From positions 62,001 to 126,000 of the forward strand of contig MCGO01000091.1 in the NCBI GenBank assembly GCA_002104985.1: DNA of 64,000 nucleotides. The letters run 5' to 3'. How positions within the stretch are numbered: the stretch's first letter is position 1; each line of letters starts with the position of its first letter. Source of the DNA: Rhizoclosmatium globosum (Eukaryota > Chytridiomycota > Chytridiomycetes > Chytridiales > Chytriomycetaceae). Made by a program: the position numbers and the translations under genes. Under the pieces are notes generated by a model. That model was not told where the DNA came from and searched no databases. It saw only the letters and a list, made by a program, of their open reading frames with translations. Of the stretch, positions 11,695 to 23,811 are shown piece after piece.

Positions 11695-12539
11695 CATACC
11701 CCCCCTCCTACCCTCGGGCTGCTGATGTTAACTGCATCCAGCCCACAAGACCAAGTTACGGGAAGGCCTCATGAGAGAAATGGAGTAATTAGGTGGGAAG
11801 TAAATTGTTGGCGTAAGGGGATAGATGCTGAAAAGCACAGCACTTGCTATCAGATCACTGGTTATACGGGCAGGAATGGTTGCGTATTCAATCCAGGGAG
11901 TCGGGAAAGTGTTATTTGATAGGCTGGAAAGTTTCATTGCAAATAAACAGAGCATGGTTGACTTGGAAAAAAAAGGTCTCTGGCTCTGGTTTTTAACTTT
12001 ATTTCAATTTTATTGGACCTGTGCAATGTGCCTTGTCTTCTTCATCCATTTCTGTTGTTTAAGTCATATTCTGATGTTTAATGGGGGAGCTATGGCAGAA
12101 AATATGCAGGCAGAAGGAACCAGCCAAGACCTTGAAGGAAAAGACGAACATGAATGTTCTCGTCTTTGAAATTTCAAACCATATCAACATCTACAACCAA
12201 ACCCGGCTGAATATGGGACTTGCCCTGCTGTAGTTCTTTTGGTGGAGGCATTGAAACAGTATAGGAGTTGTGGGGGTTGCCTGATGCTTGCGGGTTTGCA
12301 TAGTCTGCAAAGTTGACTCCTCCGCGTTTACTGTATGGACTCTACTTCCTTTGAGTCTACAACATTGAGTACTCTAGCGCTGCATTCCTTAGCATCAATG
12401 AAAAGACATTCAGACATTGGAACAAAGCTGCTATTCATTGTGTTGCTTCTCTACCTTTGATAAATACCCATTTGTGATTCATGACGTAATTGGAAACTCT
12501 TAGATTCACTGGGAGAACAGGAAAATCAACTGGCCCTTC
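11695..12539. other. Non-coding stretch, nothing recognised
   Basis: Short open frames only. The one at 11825-12169 has a hydrophobic middle but no family signal. Confidence 0.4.
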
Positions 12540-13035
12540 CTCCAGCAAAGTGTGTATTTTGATGTGATTCAATGCCAAATACAAGAACCTGGAACTCGAA
12601 CAGACCCAAGTTACTACAATCATAAGAGTATTGGCCCCTGTCTTGCATATAAAGTTGCTTCAGCATTAGGCGTTTGTGAAATTGTTCATGTTTCAGGTGG
12701 TGTTCCAGCTCAGATCTTCGACTTGCGAGATTGGGCTTTACTGATAAATTAGATATTGGCAAAATGGCTGAAGCTGATCGTGGTTATTGTGAGATGGAAG
12801 GCGTTGGGAATTTCTTTACTTGTGTGAAAGCACGTCCAAACGTTCTGTTGACTTAAGCTGAAGCAAAGCGCAATAACCAGATAGAATTGATGGGTGCCCA
12901 TCACAAGAATTTCAATGCTTGCTTAAAAGCTTTTAATGTGCTTGCATACCATTCCGTCACAACTTGGAGTTTCACCGCTATTGTTAGCTTGCACTATTAT
13001 ATGTCAACTAAGTTTCTAGCGAGAACCTATTTGGG
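12540..13035 (+). mobile_element. Decayed DDE transposase fragment, PIF/Harbinger-like
   Basis: Conceptual translation, crossing frames and stops, gives the ordered motifs of DDE-superfamily endonucleases: a YNHKSIGPCLAYKVASAL segment (the H-K-x-x-G-P block), IVHVSGGVPA, a degraded Arg/Asp block, MAEADRGYCEMEG (the second catalytic Asp with DRGY), and an N-x-x-x-K block before ACLKAFNVLAYH. Stops occur within it (for example at the end of WALLIN and after NVLLT). The copy is dead. Confidence 0.65.
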
Positions 13036-14448
13036 ATATCAAAGAGAAGCTTTACGAAAAGCTTCTTATTTAATAAAGAAAATTTCCTTTTTGTCTGAGT
13101 CTCCTGACCCAGTGTTGGTATTTATTCTCCAGCTATGAGCCAGGCATAAGGATTGTGTGAAAAACAATGGCAATTGTCAACAGCTTACCGGATTGGTGAA
13201 TAAATCTTGATGAAAAGGATTTAATGAGGATTCAGGAGGAATTTGGGAGGAATAAAATTTGGCAAAGTGGATTTATTCAAGATTTATTATTGGTAGGAGA
13301 CAAAATTAATAAATGCCGCCACGCACTGCCAACGTAGAGTCTGGACCTGCTCCTGCCCAGCTTCCGGCTAGGATATCCCACCAACCTTGTTTGGAGAAAC
13401 CTGCAAGTCAAATTGGAAGGCTCTTTTGAGTCCTGTTACAAAGTTGAAAAGACTGTTGGAGGATCAGAAGGGACAGGATCTGCATCAGGAACCATACTAC
13501 AACGAAATCACTGCATGGACACTTGTCTTCAGTGAAATTCACATACAGTATAGGAACTCCATGACGACGATTGAAATGTGTTGGGCAGTTTGGTGGTTGT
13601 GTTGGATTGAGGGAGAAGGTGCGGGCAGAGTGAGGCCTGCCTATGCAAAAGGTTAAAACCAAAATGCCGCAAAATACAGGATGGGAGAGAGTGGTGCAAG
13701 CAGTCTTGCAGGCAATGTAGTTGCTGTGATGGGGAGGTGTATATGATGATTGGGAAGCATAGATTGAGATGGTTGTGCAGGAAGATAAAGTAGTGGATGT
13801 AGTGAAAAAGAAGAAGATACCAAAGGTGGTGGTTGTTGAGGAGTTGGCAGATGATAGGAAGGGAGGATGGGACGAAGTGAAAGGCAAAGCAGACTCCAGC
13901 TGGAGAAGGAAGTGGAAAGAAGGTAATGCATAAGGGAAAAGCAGCTAATGAGCTGGAACTTATCAAGGAAGTTGAGGGGTCTACTGATAAGTCTCCAGTC
14001 AAGATACCCCAAAGCCTGCCAAAAGCAAAAAAGAAGCTGCTGCAAGAGCTAGTGGAGGGAGCGGAGGGATGACAACATTCCAGGCTGAGTATTTGTGGTT
14101 GATAGCATCTGCAAACACGACTGGTGCTGCCTCTCTTGCTATCCAAAAGGAATCCCAGGCTACCAACTTGTAATCTCAATTATTGCTTGCATGATAGTAT
14201 TCTGGATATATGAATGATGGAATATATCACATTAAAAACTCTGCAAATGCCTCCCTCATTTGCATCCCAGGAGCGGCCACGTTTTCAATTCATACAATTC
14301 ACGTCCAATGCAAAGACAGGGTGCAACAGCATATCCAACATTTTGTCATCCTCAAGTTCCTCAAGACCCATCAAATATGTCTTGCTGTTCTCCACATCAG
14401 TCAATTGTTCCCGTTCAATGCTTGTTGTGTAGATTTGCTAGAGCCTGT
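13036..14448. other. Probable transposon-derived debris
   Basis: Open frames at 13387-13656 (plus) and 13529-14179 (minus). The long minus frame is rich in Phe, Leu, Ser, Cys and His. It looks like the antisense shadow of a Lys/Glu/Gly-rich plus-strand coding stretch with several stops. It may be the second open frame of the nearby transposon. I cannot name it. Confidence 0.35.
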
Positions 14449-14652
14449 CTACTCCATTTGAATGGTGATAACGTAATCAGAGCTGGTAAAAATCTTGTTT
14501 CCAAGCATTACAACGTGAGGAGACAGTAGAGTGTCTAAATTACAACCCAGCTCACTGTTTTCAAACGCTGCAGAGTCGGATGTGAATCCAGGCCATCCCC
14601 CATCCACAAAACAAAAGAGCATGTCAGGATCACATGCAGTTGCTTGTGGCAC
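14449..14652 (-). mobile_element. Second DDE transposase fragment
   Basis: The minus frame encodes ATACDPDMLFCFVDGGWPG, then FTSDSAAFENSELG and VVMLGNKIFTSSDYVIT. This follows the PIF/Harbinger order: the D-x-x-x-x-F block, the GWPGS-hDs-vf block, then the GD-x-x-F block with Asp replaced by Asn. The altered acidic residue and the short length mark it as inactive. Confidence 0.6.
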
Positions 14653-16585
14653 AAGAAATCCTTTTTGACGTTTGGACCATCTGCTCCTTCCCTGGAACTT
14701 TAATCAGGGTATAAATACCATAACTCCCAGAACGTTTGGGAGACCCCCTAATTCAGCAGTCTGTCCATTCATCTGATGCAATATCCAGTAGGCTGATCAT
14801 ATCTCCAAAGACACCATTAACAGCAATAGAACATTGTCTCGCGGTATGCCCAGCTGTCACTTCACCATAGCAAAACTAACCTCCAACAGTACAAAGCTGC
14901 AGCTAGGTTTCAAGCACCCAACATTGATCTGCTAGTGAAATCTTCAGGCACCCCTTTAGATGGAGATACAGTAAATCAATAAACCATCCATTCCCATCAG
15001 CTGTATAGCTGACATCATAATCCGCAATAATTGGTTGTTAAAATTTCTAAAAAATTCTTGTTGTTACCTGTCGTGGCCCAACAATCAATTAAACTTGAAA
15101 ATGTCCCTTGAAAATGTCCTATTCTCTTCCATTTCATCCTCCACATTGTCTATTTTGCTTTTAAAATTTGATTCAAATGGCTTTGGAAGACTGGCTAATT
15201 GTGTAGAATTAAAATCCAGCCCTGTATTTGCCAATGCTTGATTTGAAAATAGCCTTTCCCCAGAATTTGCAGTTTTAAATTCTTTGGATACCAGTCAACA
15301 GCTATACTAGATTAGAGTAGGTTTGGCAAAACCTTTTGCCAAGTGCCCTTAAACTTCTCCAATATACGAATTAATATCTTTAGGGTGATAGAGTTGAAAA
15401 AGATCAGTTCCAGGCAACTGTAGCAGCAGTTTTGATGTCATGGGAGACGCCTTTCCAGTGGCTTAAGAGAGCACTTCTTATATAATTTTCTGATTACAAG
15501 ATCCAAAATGATAGTACATCTCAATAGTGTTGATATTCCCATAAATGGATAGTTCTATTTTCTTGCATCCTAATTATACCAAAATCGACTCTTAACGCCC
15601 ACAATTAGGGGAGTGGCATGCAAAAGAGTTGCCATGCTGAAAAGTGCAAAGAAGCAGCGGTTGTGTGTTCCAAAGGCTTTATTGAAACATATCAGCTGAA
15701 ACAACCGCGAATGTTGTTTGGTTTGTGTACGGTTGGGAAACAGAAGTAGTTGTGTGTTAAAGAATTGCCCCTTGAAGGAGATGGCTGCAAGGCACAAAAC
15801 AGTAAAATTAATGTTTGGTTTAAATCTTTCCATGTTTTGGAAGTTGTATTGTGGTACAATTGGGAGTTCCATTTCTTTTGTTTTAATGATGTTACCAATA
15901 TAGTGCACCTCAGTTTAGAAAATAAGCCGTTGAATGATTTGAAATGTTGACTGCAAAATATTGTTTGTTTTATAAAAATATACTTTGTCAGGCAATCACC
16001 GACTACGGCTGCTATGCAACGCCTTTCTCAACTGCAACATATACAGAAGGTATCAAATTTATCCAACATACACAAAGAAGTTTGATGAACAATTTGTAGT
16101 ATATTTGGAAGCTCATTATGGTTTATACTAGACTGTATTCAACTTGAACTATCAAATCGCAACATTGGAATAGATCAAAAACAAATAAACAACAAAAATT
16201 TACTCGCATTCAGGGAATTTGGACCTATAGTCAACAAGTAACAGACCAATAAATGATATGGACTGCGATTTCCAAATTGGCCTCAAAGCCCAACTTTAGA
16301 ATGGTGGATATTCTGTTCCATAAGCCAGTCCACAAGCAAATGCAGCATCAACAAATGTACCTAGGAACGCAATAACTTTGGTAAAAGCATCTCCAAGAGC
16401 CATTGCTGCATCTGGCCTCTTGAAATGCTGAATATAATAGACTTGCACTGGATTGTAGTGTTATCTATACAAAGTACAACAATAATTTTACTTTTACTCT
16501 TAAATTAAAGGCTTTTAGGGGAATCTTCAAATAAAAGTAAATAGCAATTCTTTTTTGTGCTTGTCAAAAAATTGTTGCTGATCTT
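14653..16585. other. AT-rich stretch, nothing recognised
   Basis: Nearly 2 kb without a supportable gene. Open frames at 15570-15950 overlap on both strands and carry no motif I recognise. Confidence 0.4.
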
Positions 16586-17322
16586 TTAGACTGTCCATTG
16601 ACTGTTCCAGTAGTTAGGTCCACTTGCAATGTGGTGTGTCAAAGGCATTTGAAACGTTCTTTTTTTTTCAAGTATGATTTGAGGAGTTGAAACATACACA
16701 CAGAAGTGCTCAAGAACTACGCTTTTGACAGAATGCTTTGCATTATAGGCAAACTTGAATGATGTGATTAATGGCACATTGGCCAATTGCTTGAAAGGCA
16801 CAATTAAGTGTAGGTGTTGCCCAGAGGGTTCTATGTATTCCTTGTCAGCCAGTATCACTTCTGATGGAGCCAGGAATGGGTGGCAGAAGTACAGGAAGTA
16901 CATACTCATGACATGAGTAGCACCTTTGAACATCTGTGGTTGTGTCTTTCCTCATCACCTTGCCCATCCAGCAGATGGTTCCACAGTTATCAGTCAGTAA
17001 AGGTCCTCAACACTTGATCAAAATATGTTCTATGGAGTAAATTATTGGATGTATTGACTTGTAAGGTAACTATGTCAGAATAGTCTTTTTAGTAGTTAAA
17101 GCAGCTACTCCTTTAACCTTCGCTAATGAGTTTGCAAAAACACCTGGAGAACAACTGCACTTTTAGCATCTCAAAACAAATGATATGGATCAAATTAAAT
17201 GTTGCAGAGCTCTTAACCAAACTGAAGGTACCACCTCTTCCTGAAGTCCAGAAGTAATTCACAGCCAAGTGTGCTACAGTAGGGCAAGATGCCAACCTGT
17301 TGTGACGGCAGAAAAGAAACAA
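16586..17322 (-). mobile_element. Third DDE transposase remnant
   Basis: The lower part encodes EVILADKEYIEPSG, LHLIVPFKQLAN and YNAKHSVKSVVLEHF. These correspond to the late catalytic blocks of PIF/Harbinger-like transposases (LADKGY, VPFK, and N-x-x-H-S-x-x-R-V-V-V-E-H-A-F-G). The upper part (17113-17322) encodes LAVNYFWTSGRG and FSLVKSSATFN, resembling the N-terminal helix-turn-helix segment of the same family. The segments are out of frame with one another and contain stops, so the copy is dead. Confidence 0.6.
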
Positions 17323-17997
17323 TTGAAAAATTCAAGAATCATTAAAACATCAATCAACTATTCCATCAAAAAGGAGTCAATTCATTAGCCAGATGTGCAA
17401 CCTTGATGACACTGATGGAGCAATGCAGTTAGTTGTTCACTGTGTTTGGTAAGACAGCAAAGCACTCTCTGTCATAGGTTTTTGGATGTTGTGCTCAACA
17501 AGTGACAAATCTCAAAGAATATTGGACCTTATACTGTTACAAATTCCTGAACCCTCAAAACAGCAGCAAACACAAGTGTGTCACACATGGATTCATTCCC
17601 TGGGTGTTTTTTTTGGTTGCTTGGATAGATAGAAAAACTGCCCTTCACGTTGGAGGGGAAATTTAAAGGAATTGAAGTTGATAAAACACCATGATGCAAG
17701 AATCTGTCAGAAAGGATTTTGATTGTTTTAAGTTCTTCAGGGCCAATCAGGAGTACAAGGTAGCTCTACTGTAGACAGGATTTGTTGTGGTACATTATGA
17801 TTTCTGACAATGATGGTATTGACTATAGTCCTTGTGGAATAGACATTGATGAACACAATTTTATCATAACAAATTCAATAATAATAAATTCAACAGGATA
17901 CAGCTCAACGTAAATTTGTTTCTGAGTTTCTGAGTATATGTGTGGATATAGTAGAGAAATGGGAAGAAGTGAGGAATGGAATATTCCGCGACTTTTT
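17323..17997. other. Non-coding stretch, nothing recognised
   Basis: AT-rich with only short open frames. It lies between the transposase remnant and the SINE-like insert. Confidence 0.4.
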
Positions 17998-18359
17998 TGT
18001 CCAGACAAAATGGAGATCCCACCTAAAACAGGCCAGACAAAAAGGAGACGACAGGTAACCCTAGTGTCACACGAGACTATTGTCCTGTGCCAGTGATTCG
18101 AACCGAAGCCTTTTCCCTTCCACTTCCACCGTACTACACCACTGAGCTACCGAGTCGGTTGAAGGCACTGGAGTACTGCGTAAATACAAAAGTGAGGATA
18201 GAGTACATAATAAACTGTCAACATCACCACCCATTGTCTAAAAGGGGGGGGCTCGAGGGGGGTTTTTAGGGGGGAAGGAAGGGGGGGCTTGTCCCCCCCC
18301 TCCCCCCTAATAATAGTGGTGGCCGGGAGGGGTAAAATTTTTCCTAGTCCAGACAAAAA
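17998..18359 (-). mobile_element. SINE-like insert with tRNA-like promoter, flanked by short direct repeats
   Basis: On the minus strand TAGCTCAGTGG (18139-18149) matches the pol III A box, and GGTTCGAATC (18095-18104) matches the B box. Their spacing of about 35 nt is that of a tRNA gene. The D, anticodon and T stems do not pair well, so it is tRNA-derived rather than a working tRNA. The segment is bracketed by GTCCAGACAAAA at about 17998-18009 and 18347-18358, which could be a target-site duplication. A third GCCAGACAAAA copy lies inside near 18030. It also contains the G/C-run hairpin. Confidence 0.5.
18241..18310. repeat. G-run/C-run inverted repeat
   Basis: Runs of 4-8 G (several between 18244 and 18288) are followed, after a CTTGT loop, by matching C runs (18293-18307). 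The block from TAGGGGGGAAGG to CCCCCCTA forms a strong imperfect hairpin, and the G runs could also form a quadruplex. Such runs are prone to sequencing error. Confidence 0.75.
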
Positions 18360-19555
18360 AGATAGAATGAAGGTGCTCTCAACTTAGAAATCACCTTCAG
18401 GAGCAACGCACAAGATAAACTGGAAGATTAAGTGCATTCTATGGTTGATGCTCGCAACCCATATTTGGTTAATCCTTCATCACTTGTTGATGTTCGATGG
18501 CTGGATTCACATCCAGTTGGGTTCATTATCCCTCTGCTTGGTCAACAGAGATTATAACAATATAAATTATTTATATTTATAATTATATTTAATCATAAAT
18601 AGAAAACATCTTCTCAACTCATACTTCTTGCTTCAAAGGACACAACACTTAACATCTTCCCAGGAGATATAGTGAAAGGGACACCTTGATCATCTGTGGG
18701 TTGTGCTTTTGGATCTAGCAGTAGGGGGTTACAAAGCGTTTGATACAAGCATTATATAAGTATTCTATGTTTCAAAGTTATTATGAGCTTGTAATATAGA
18801 CAGTAATTGTTTGACAAGTTTGTGTAACTTTAACGTCTGCAGAGTTCTTTCTTCTTTATTTTGTGATAATTTGGCTGCATTTTCTTGTATCTGAAGGGCT
18901 GCTTGCTGTTTCTGATAGAGTTCACTTGACTGGCATCTTTGTCACAATCAACAACAGCAAAAGCAGGAGAAATGGGCTTTGTTCACAATGGAAAAATGGG
19001 CTTTGTTCATAATGTTGGGTCTTGTTAATGTTCCTGATATCAAAGAACTCAGTTGACACTCTAGATAACAGGAGTAATGTCCAAAAAGTCATAACTGTTC
19101 TCTCTCCAAAGTATATTATCTTGTGGGCTGCTTTCCTCAAAAACATAAAGATCTAACAACAATGGAAAATACCACACAGGACAGAAGAAAAGAAATGTTG
19201 AAAGAATCCTTCTCGAGATGTTGAAACATGACAAACTTGACAACTGATTTAGTTGCATTTAAGTTTTTCCCCTTTGGAATTTATGGTAATTGTATATTTA
19301 TAAATCATAATGAATAATGGAGATTTAAAAAGCTGAAGAACTATTGGTAATTCATATGTAATTGCTCTTGGTTTCTGACCCCATAAAAGAAAGAGGTAGG
19401 GTTGGAATCATCATCTCCCTGCTCTAATTCCGTCAACAGGAGAGTTAGAGTTGAAATAGTCACTTTGCAGTTAGTAAACATAACATTTTGATTGCTAAAA
19501 TGATGATATATTTTGTCCACTACCAAGTTATTATTCAAAAGTATATAAGTATAAT
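18360..19555. other. Non-coding stretch, nothing recognised
   Basis: 1.2 kb of AT-rich sequence with short open frames. A near-duplicate phrase (GGGCTTTGTTCA(C/T)AATG) recurs at about 18972 and 19008. The right end holds the 3' region of the SPAG1-like gene. Confidence 0.4.
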
Positions 19556-22500
19556 TTAGACATAAAACTTTTGAACAGACTTGTAAACTTCATCCTCCGG
19601 AAGGGAGTTGACAAGTTCAGAAACAACTAACCACATATATTAGATTACCAGTTCAACCAAGAAGTCATCAACAACTTACTACTCTTTTCTTTTCGTGTAA
19701 ACAGTTTCAACAAAAGTTGAAGTCGAGGGATCTTTTGCATCTCTTCCAAAACAGCAAGCACATTTGCTGGTTGCTCTGTGAAGATGTCAGTTCAAAAACA
19801 TAATTGAATGATAAGTACATACTGTTTACAAATCCATTCAGTGCTTTGAATACATCAGGAAGAACACTTGGATTACCAATATTGGCTAGTACTTTGGGGA
19901 ATGAAGTCGGGGGGATTTGACGGACATAAGTGGTCCACTCCTCACTCCCTTTGAGTGACTTCCAAGCTGCTTCAAATTCGTAAGAGGTAGATGGCAGAGG
20001 GAATACCTATTCAGTCACAACAGGTTGTCAGTGAAACAATATGAATGCTAACAATAAGTACCTGTTTCTTTTCAGCTGACTTCAATTGTGGAGTCTCAAC
20101 AGAAGTGGGCAAGTTCTCTGGAAGTGACTGTACTTCATCCTTCATACCCTCAACCTCAGTTACAACATTTGCAATAGCTTCCTCATCCTCAACTTTTAAC
20201 TCAACAGCAGAATCCTTAGTCTCAAGAACCAAGGTCTCATTTTTTGCCTGTGCTTGCACATTCTTGGCGCTGTCACGTGTATCTTTCTCTTGCACAAACT
20301 CTTCCTCCTCATCGCTATCAAAATCAACATCAACAATTTCGATTTCACTGCCCTTCTCCTCCGTCTTCAGCACTTCAACAGACTCTCCAATCAAAACGCC
20401 GCGTGTCTCAACTTTTTCTCCCTCCGAAACACCGCCTTTAGAACTACATCCATAGCCCTGCACGCCTCTTAAGCCCTCCTCTCTTTTTTCTTTAACAGCT
20501 TCCCAAAGAGCTTTACCTCGCGCAACTTCTGCCTCGACATGGTCTTCTGCAGTTTCAAACACTGGGTACGACGCTGTTTTGCCCTTTCCTTTCACGTCAC
20601 GGGTTCTAGTTGTTGTAGGAGCGCCTCCACAAGACTTTCCAAAAGGGGTAACAATCTCATCTTCAACTTCTTCATCGTCTTCATCGTCTTTGTCATCATC
20701 ATCTTCGACTTCAATGATTTTAATTCCCGTTTCTCGTCTCAAAGGTTCCAATCCTTGATGGACACGTAAAAGGTTTTCGGCATTATCTCCTTCAGCGTCT
20801 CGGAACTTGGAGTTGATTTCGACATCCAAGTTTACAGCTTCTTTGTCACCAGGAAATAGGTTGAGGGCTTCTGTTGTGTCATCCAGGGCAAGAAGGTAGA
20901 GTCCTCGTTTTGAGCGAGCAAGTGCACGACGGAGGTAGGATTTAAAAGTGTCTGTCTTGAGCGTACTTCCAAGTTCAAGTGCAGCTGTTGATTTTCTTTC
21001 AGTGATATTATAAACCTAAGTTAGAAGGGCTTCATTTACCAGATGCATCTAGTTCAGCCTTTTCGTATTGAGACAGTTTCAAGAACGTCAATGCACGGTT
21101 GTTATATACTTGTGGTGTTGGATGCAAGTTGAGGGATCTAGTGTAGAATTGGAGCTGTAGTTTCGCAAATTGAAGGGAGGGGATAAAATCGCAGTGAGAG
21201 AGAACGCAATTGCAGAGAGAGTGTGTTTTGATTTATTATTTTTGTTTTGATGAATAGGTTTCGCAATAGTAAAGGAGAATTGGTTTTGGAGAAGGAAGGA
21301 TAGGAGAGAGGTATTGTTTAGACAAGACCAGCAACAAACTGTGGGGGCCACAATTTACTCACAGCTTCTTGGTACTCTTTTGCCTTGAAGGCTTCATTTC
21401 CTTTCAGCTTTTCGGCATCTGCCAGACGTGGTGCCATGACTGAATCTTTGGCGATATCTTCGGGGACCTGTGTCGGTACAGATTTTGGGTCGATTGTCAC
21501 GGAGGTGTTTATCCGTGCTGAAGAGGTTGCGTTGCTGGAGGAGGCGGGTTTGTTGGCGTCTTCATGTTCCAGTTTTTCGAGCTCAGCGTCAACATTGAAC
21601 TTGTCCCACGATCTGTAGTCGTAGGACTTGATTCTATTTGATTGTTGCTGTTGAACAGGTGTCTGTGGTTGTGGCTGTGCTGAAGGTGTTTTCGGCAAAG
21701 AAACTGCAGCAGTGGTAGGTATAGGAGCAGAGACAGATAAAGGAGTCTCATCAACATTGTCCACTTCTTGAATCATGATTCCAGATTTTGGTGGAGTACA
21801 ACTGCTAGAGGTGGTTGCAATAGGTCGAGCATTGGACGATGACTTTTTGCCCTTCTTCTTCTTCTCCACCACTGGTTGAGCCAGATGCAGTTCCACTTGT
21901 CGCTGACGTCTCTCTTGTTTTCGCTTGATGCGTTCCAGTTGGCGAGCCGCAGCCTCGACTTCATCCTTAAAACGAACATGACGGTCTTCCCTTGATGCAT
22001 ATTCATTTGAATGTGGCGGAGTGGCAGATTTGAGGATGGAGCGAGGTGGCGGGGAAGAGGACATGGAAGACGATTGTTGTTGGTTTTGCGAGTCTGAGTC
22101 TGAGTCTGAATAATCTGACGAGGAAGTGCACGAATATGAAGCAGATAATTCATCGTTTTGATTGTGTTTTTTGTGGTGATTTTGAAGGGGGGTGGCACGG
22201 GAGGCACTGGCTCCAATTGGAATCGGATTCGACGTGGACGATGCCGATCCGCGGACTGAGACGGCGCTGTCCTTGTTCAGCCCACTTTTTGTATTTCGCA
22301 GTGCCGAATCTGTGGCTTTGATTGCCTCGGACCAGGCCGAAAACTCCTTTGCGGCATCAGTGACTTCGTTGAGAGTCGGTTTTGAGGAAAGGTTTTGCTT
22401 GTACCTGTTGATTCATAAAACAGATTAGTTGTGGTTGCAGTGGGAATTAAGAAGAGTAAGTACGTGAGCATTGGAGGGGAAGGGCGTGGAAGTGAATGGA

Positions 22501-23064
22501 AAATTTTGTTTGGAGTTTTTAGTTTGGGGTTCGAGGTGAGGTGGTGGTTTTTTGGGGGAAGGAGCCACCGTGACCAATGACGTCACGTTAGTTTGTTTGG
22601 TGAAATGCGATGACGCGGCCTCGAATTCCACCACGGGTAAATGTCAAATAAAGATCCAATAGAGGGAACGAGTAAACTGAGAAAGAAAAGGGAGGAGAGA
22701 CAGATTACACTCACTTAAACACGTATTTTGGATTTAATTCGAGGATTCTTTGTTCAAAGGCGCGTTCAAGATCTGGATAGTGGCCCTCCTTCCCTGATCT
22801 AATAAATGTGTAGTAGGTGGTATTGTCAGTCCCTCCAACGACATAGCACTACTATTAAACAAACTACTATCTAAAGATGCCGCACCTGAGGACATTCAGC
22901 AGATTCACAAGTTCGTCGACCTTTGAACAAGTTGGAAGAAACGAATAGTCCAAACAGGAAACTTCGTAGTCTCTGATTTGGGCAACTTCGTCGTTTGGAT
23001 CTGCTTTTGGGCCGTCGCTTTGAAGCAGCGACGAGACACCGCGCACATCGTTGTGAGTCATCAT
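19556..23064 (-). CDS. SPAG1-like TPR protein (axonemal dynein assembly / R2TP co-chaperone)
   Basis: SPAG1 and its relative RPAP3 hold HSP90/R2TP substrates through TPRs; SPAG1 is needed to pre-assemble axonemal dynein arms. Order along the protein: an N-terminal block (CLDYSFLPTCSKVDELVNLL, then VLRSGKEGHYPDLERAFEQR across an intron) as in SPAG1; a Ser-rich linker; IKSYDYRSWDKFNVDAELEK, a motif shared by SPAG1 and RPAP3; TPRs (KLKGNEAFKAKEYQEA joined to LQFYTRSLNL and VYNNRALTFLKLSQYEKAEL); an acidic linker; and an RPAP3_C-like domain (TSYEFEAAWKSLKG, NPSVLPDVFKALNGF) ending KSVQKFYV. Introns are short: for example one of 54 nt after ELDAS restores phase, and the last three introns join cleanly to a TAA at 19556-19558. 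The N-terminal block argues for SPAG1 over RPAP3. The start is one of two adjacent Met codons (23064 or 23061). Confidence 0.85.
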
Positions 23065-23811
23065 TTTGGTGTGTTTGTTTTTTGGGTTTCTTGTTGGTTG
23101 TTTTGGTTGGGTGGTGCACGCCTCCTTTTTCTTTTATCAGAAGAATTTATTAATTGTACTAAGAAGAAGAGAGAAGAAGGAGAGAGGAAAAGATGGACAT
23201 CTTCTTCTTCGCTCTCGTTGTTCTTCGTGTTATTTATGAGTTCTGATGTCTACTATTGCCTGCTTTTCTCCTTTTTATTGTTAGCCTTGGTTTGTTGATT
23301 TGACAGTATTGATGTTTATTGGGTTAAAAGGTGGGTTTTAACCAGGTTTTAACGTTTCTTTGACTTTCTATTTCAGGCACTTCTGAAGTTTCAGGGTTGT
23401 CTACAAACGATCTCAATGCATTCAACAATAGGAATGTCTCCATCTGAATTAACACCCAAGGTACTGATGGCAACTGATGGCAACTTAAACTGAGTCAACG
23501 AGACCTCTTCATCCCTGACTCCACTTCCTCCATTGCGCCTCCACTTGAACGCTCTCCTGAAGGCTCATCTGACCTTATCAAATCGTCTATTTCTTCGCTC
23601 AAATGCACCATGCTACAATGTTTCTTATTCATGTCCCAGCATACCAGATTGTTGCTCAATAATTTGTCCACTATAGTTCAAACAACTCTTACTCCAACGC
23701 CGTATTTGCCTACCTATTTCGTTATTCTTTTACGCTCTCGCTCTCCATATCTTTCTCACATAAACCGACTTCTTGAGTATGGGCATTAATCCTCTTGCAA
23801 TATAGAAAATT
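23065..23811. other. Divergent intergenic region
   Basis: It separates the SPAG1-like gene (-) from the GT8 gene (+) and should hold both promoters. A short tandem phrase (TGATGGCAAC twice, about 23466-23485) is present. No gene is seen. Confidence 0.45.

Noticed and set aside
13529..14179. 216-residue minus-strand open frame rich in Phe, Leu, Ser, Cys and His
   Set aside because: Composition is that of an antisense shadow over a Lys/Glu/Gly-rich plus-strand stretch; no motif, start context or family signal.
18060..18165. Possible functional tRNA gene on the minus strand
   Set aside because: A and B boxes are good, but acceptor, D and T stems do not pair, so I list it as tRNA-derived only.
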